IMG/VR virus record: IMGVR_UViG_3300042472_000758
Span: 1-39,321 of that record
Reading direction: 5' to 3' (one strand)
Length of the DNA stretch: 39,321 nucleotides
From: a virus
Each line of letters opens with the position of its first letter. Positions within the stretch are counted from its first letter, which is position 1. Below, one piece after another: positions 39,038-39,321 of this stretch. Position numbers and translations under genes: made by a program. The notes beneath the pieces were generated by a model that was given only the letters and a program-made list of their open reading frames with translations, was not told the origin of the DNA and made no database searches.

Positions 39038-39321
39038 ATGGCATCGCTACTGGAAGATCCTACTACAACAGTAACCACTGTTCCTCCTACAACTACAGTT
39101 ACTACTGTTCCCCCTACTACAACTACAGTAACCACTGATCCTCCTACTACAACTACAGTAACCACTGATCCTCCTACTACAACAGTTACTACGGTTCCTC
39201 CTACTACAACAGTAACCACAGTTCCTCCTACTACAACAGTAACCACTGTTCCTCCTACAACCACTGTTACAACAGTTCCTCCTACTACTACTGTTCCTCC
39301 TACTACACCACCCCCATCATT
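39038..39321 (+). CDS. Thr/Pro-repeat protein, 3' end beyond window
   Basis: The frame from ATG 39038 is open to the right edge (94 full codons). After MASLLEDP the sequence is entirely made of tandem units close to VPPTTTVTT, with VPP or DPP at the unit border and occasional TTTT. It is likely a long, extended stalk before a domain outside the window. No TAAATA element precedes it, so it would be part of the transcript that contains the previous gene. The long opposite-strand frame over it is an artefact of the repeat. Confidence 0.65.
   Translation, partial: MASLLEDPTTTVTTVPPTTTVTTVPPTTTTVTTDPPTTTTVTTDPPTTTVTTVPPTTTVTTVPPTTTVTTVPPTTTVTTVPPTTTVPPTTPPPS
39058..39308 (+). repeat. 27-30 bp tandem repeats encoding VPPTTTVTT
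   Basis: Units of about 27 bases (30 when an extra Thr codon is present) with the pattern CCTCCTACTACAACAGTAAC recur without interruption to the right edge. All unit changes keep the frame and many differences are synonymous (ACT/ACA/ACC, GTT/GTA). The repeat probably varies in copy number among relatives. Confidence 0.8.

Noticed and set aside
39025-39264. Minus-strand frame coding a Val/Gly-repeat protein
   Set aside because: It is the mirror image of the plus-strand Thr/Pro repeat: the repeat has no stop on either strand. It has no start signal and conflicts with two plus-strand genes.
38638-39321. Diversity-generating retroelement target region
   Set aside because: No reverse transcriptase, template repeat or adenine-biased variable region is visible in the window; the repeats are simple Thr/Pro codon repeats.
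1-39321. tRNA genes and integration sites
   Set aside because: I found no cloverleaf-like stretch or integrase; gaps between genes are too short to hold tRNAs, the longest being about 85 bases (5102-5185).

Overview
This window is a stretch of a tailed-phage genome with a contractile tail (a myovirus of the T4-like supergroup). The evidence is a recognisable set of T4-type virion genes: large terminase (gp17), tail sheath (gp18), tail tube (gp19 family, three copies), neck protein (gp14), baseplate hub proteins (gp26/gp51 type), baseplate wedge proteins (gp25, gp6) and a clamp-loader ATPase (gp44). The DNA is AT-rich and densely packed. No tRNA, CRISPR array, integrase or bacterial housekeeping gene is visible. 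The host cannot be named from the sequence. Clear Shine-Dalgarno sequences are almost absent, which would fit a host group that relies little on them, but this is only an inference.

Layout, left to right. Positions 1-11117 (minus strand; transcription runs leftward from the terminase) hold terminase, a tube-like protein, a GIY-YIG homing endonuclease, sheath, a second homing endonuclease of a different family, tail tube, a second tube-like protein, two related baseplate hub proteins and a hydrophobic protein cut by the window edge. Positions 11154-13388 (plus) hold an acidic protein, a small protein with a capsid-targeting-like N-terminus and a gp14-like neck protein. Positions 13399-16553 (minus) form a fibre/accessory block: a fibre with YadA-like repeats, two small proteins and a trypsin-like serine protease. 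Positions 16594-19309 (plus) form a tightly overlapping operon: a small protein, a rhamnose-type epimerase/reductase (NRS/ER-like), an RmlA-like nucleotidyltransferase and the gp44-like clamp loader. Positions 19306-22001 (minus) hold four small unrecognised proteins, two of them with long Gly/Ala-rich hydrophobic stretches. Positions 22035-39321 (plus) hold three small basic Cys-containing proteins, baseplate wedge genes gp25 and gp6, five large or mid-size baseplate/tail proteins including PKD-like and lectin-like domains, then an array of fibre, collar, lectin and Thr/Pro-rich proteins cut by the right edge.

The most striking genome-wide signal is the element TAAATA, which matches the core of the T4 late promoter (TATAAATA). 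It lies 3-9 bases (mostly 5-7) upstream of the start codon of 23 genes on both strands, including back-to-back copies in three divergent gaps of about 33-40 bp. If transcription starts at the T4 distance, these late mRNAs would be leaderless or nearly so. Other points of interest are a homing-endonuclease gene precisely bracketed by 20-bp direct repeats that carry the sheath promoter and start codon, with an N-terminus resembling that of the sheath; a eukaryote/giant-virus-type rhamnose enzyme paired with RmlA and coupled to a clamp loader; a virion-type serine protease; and a set of small proteins with T4 internal-protein-like N-termini.
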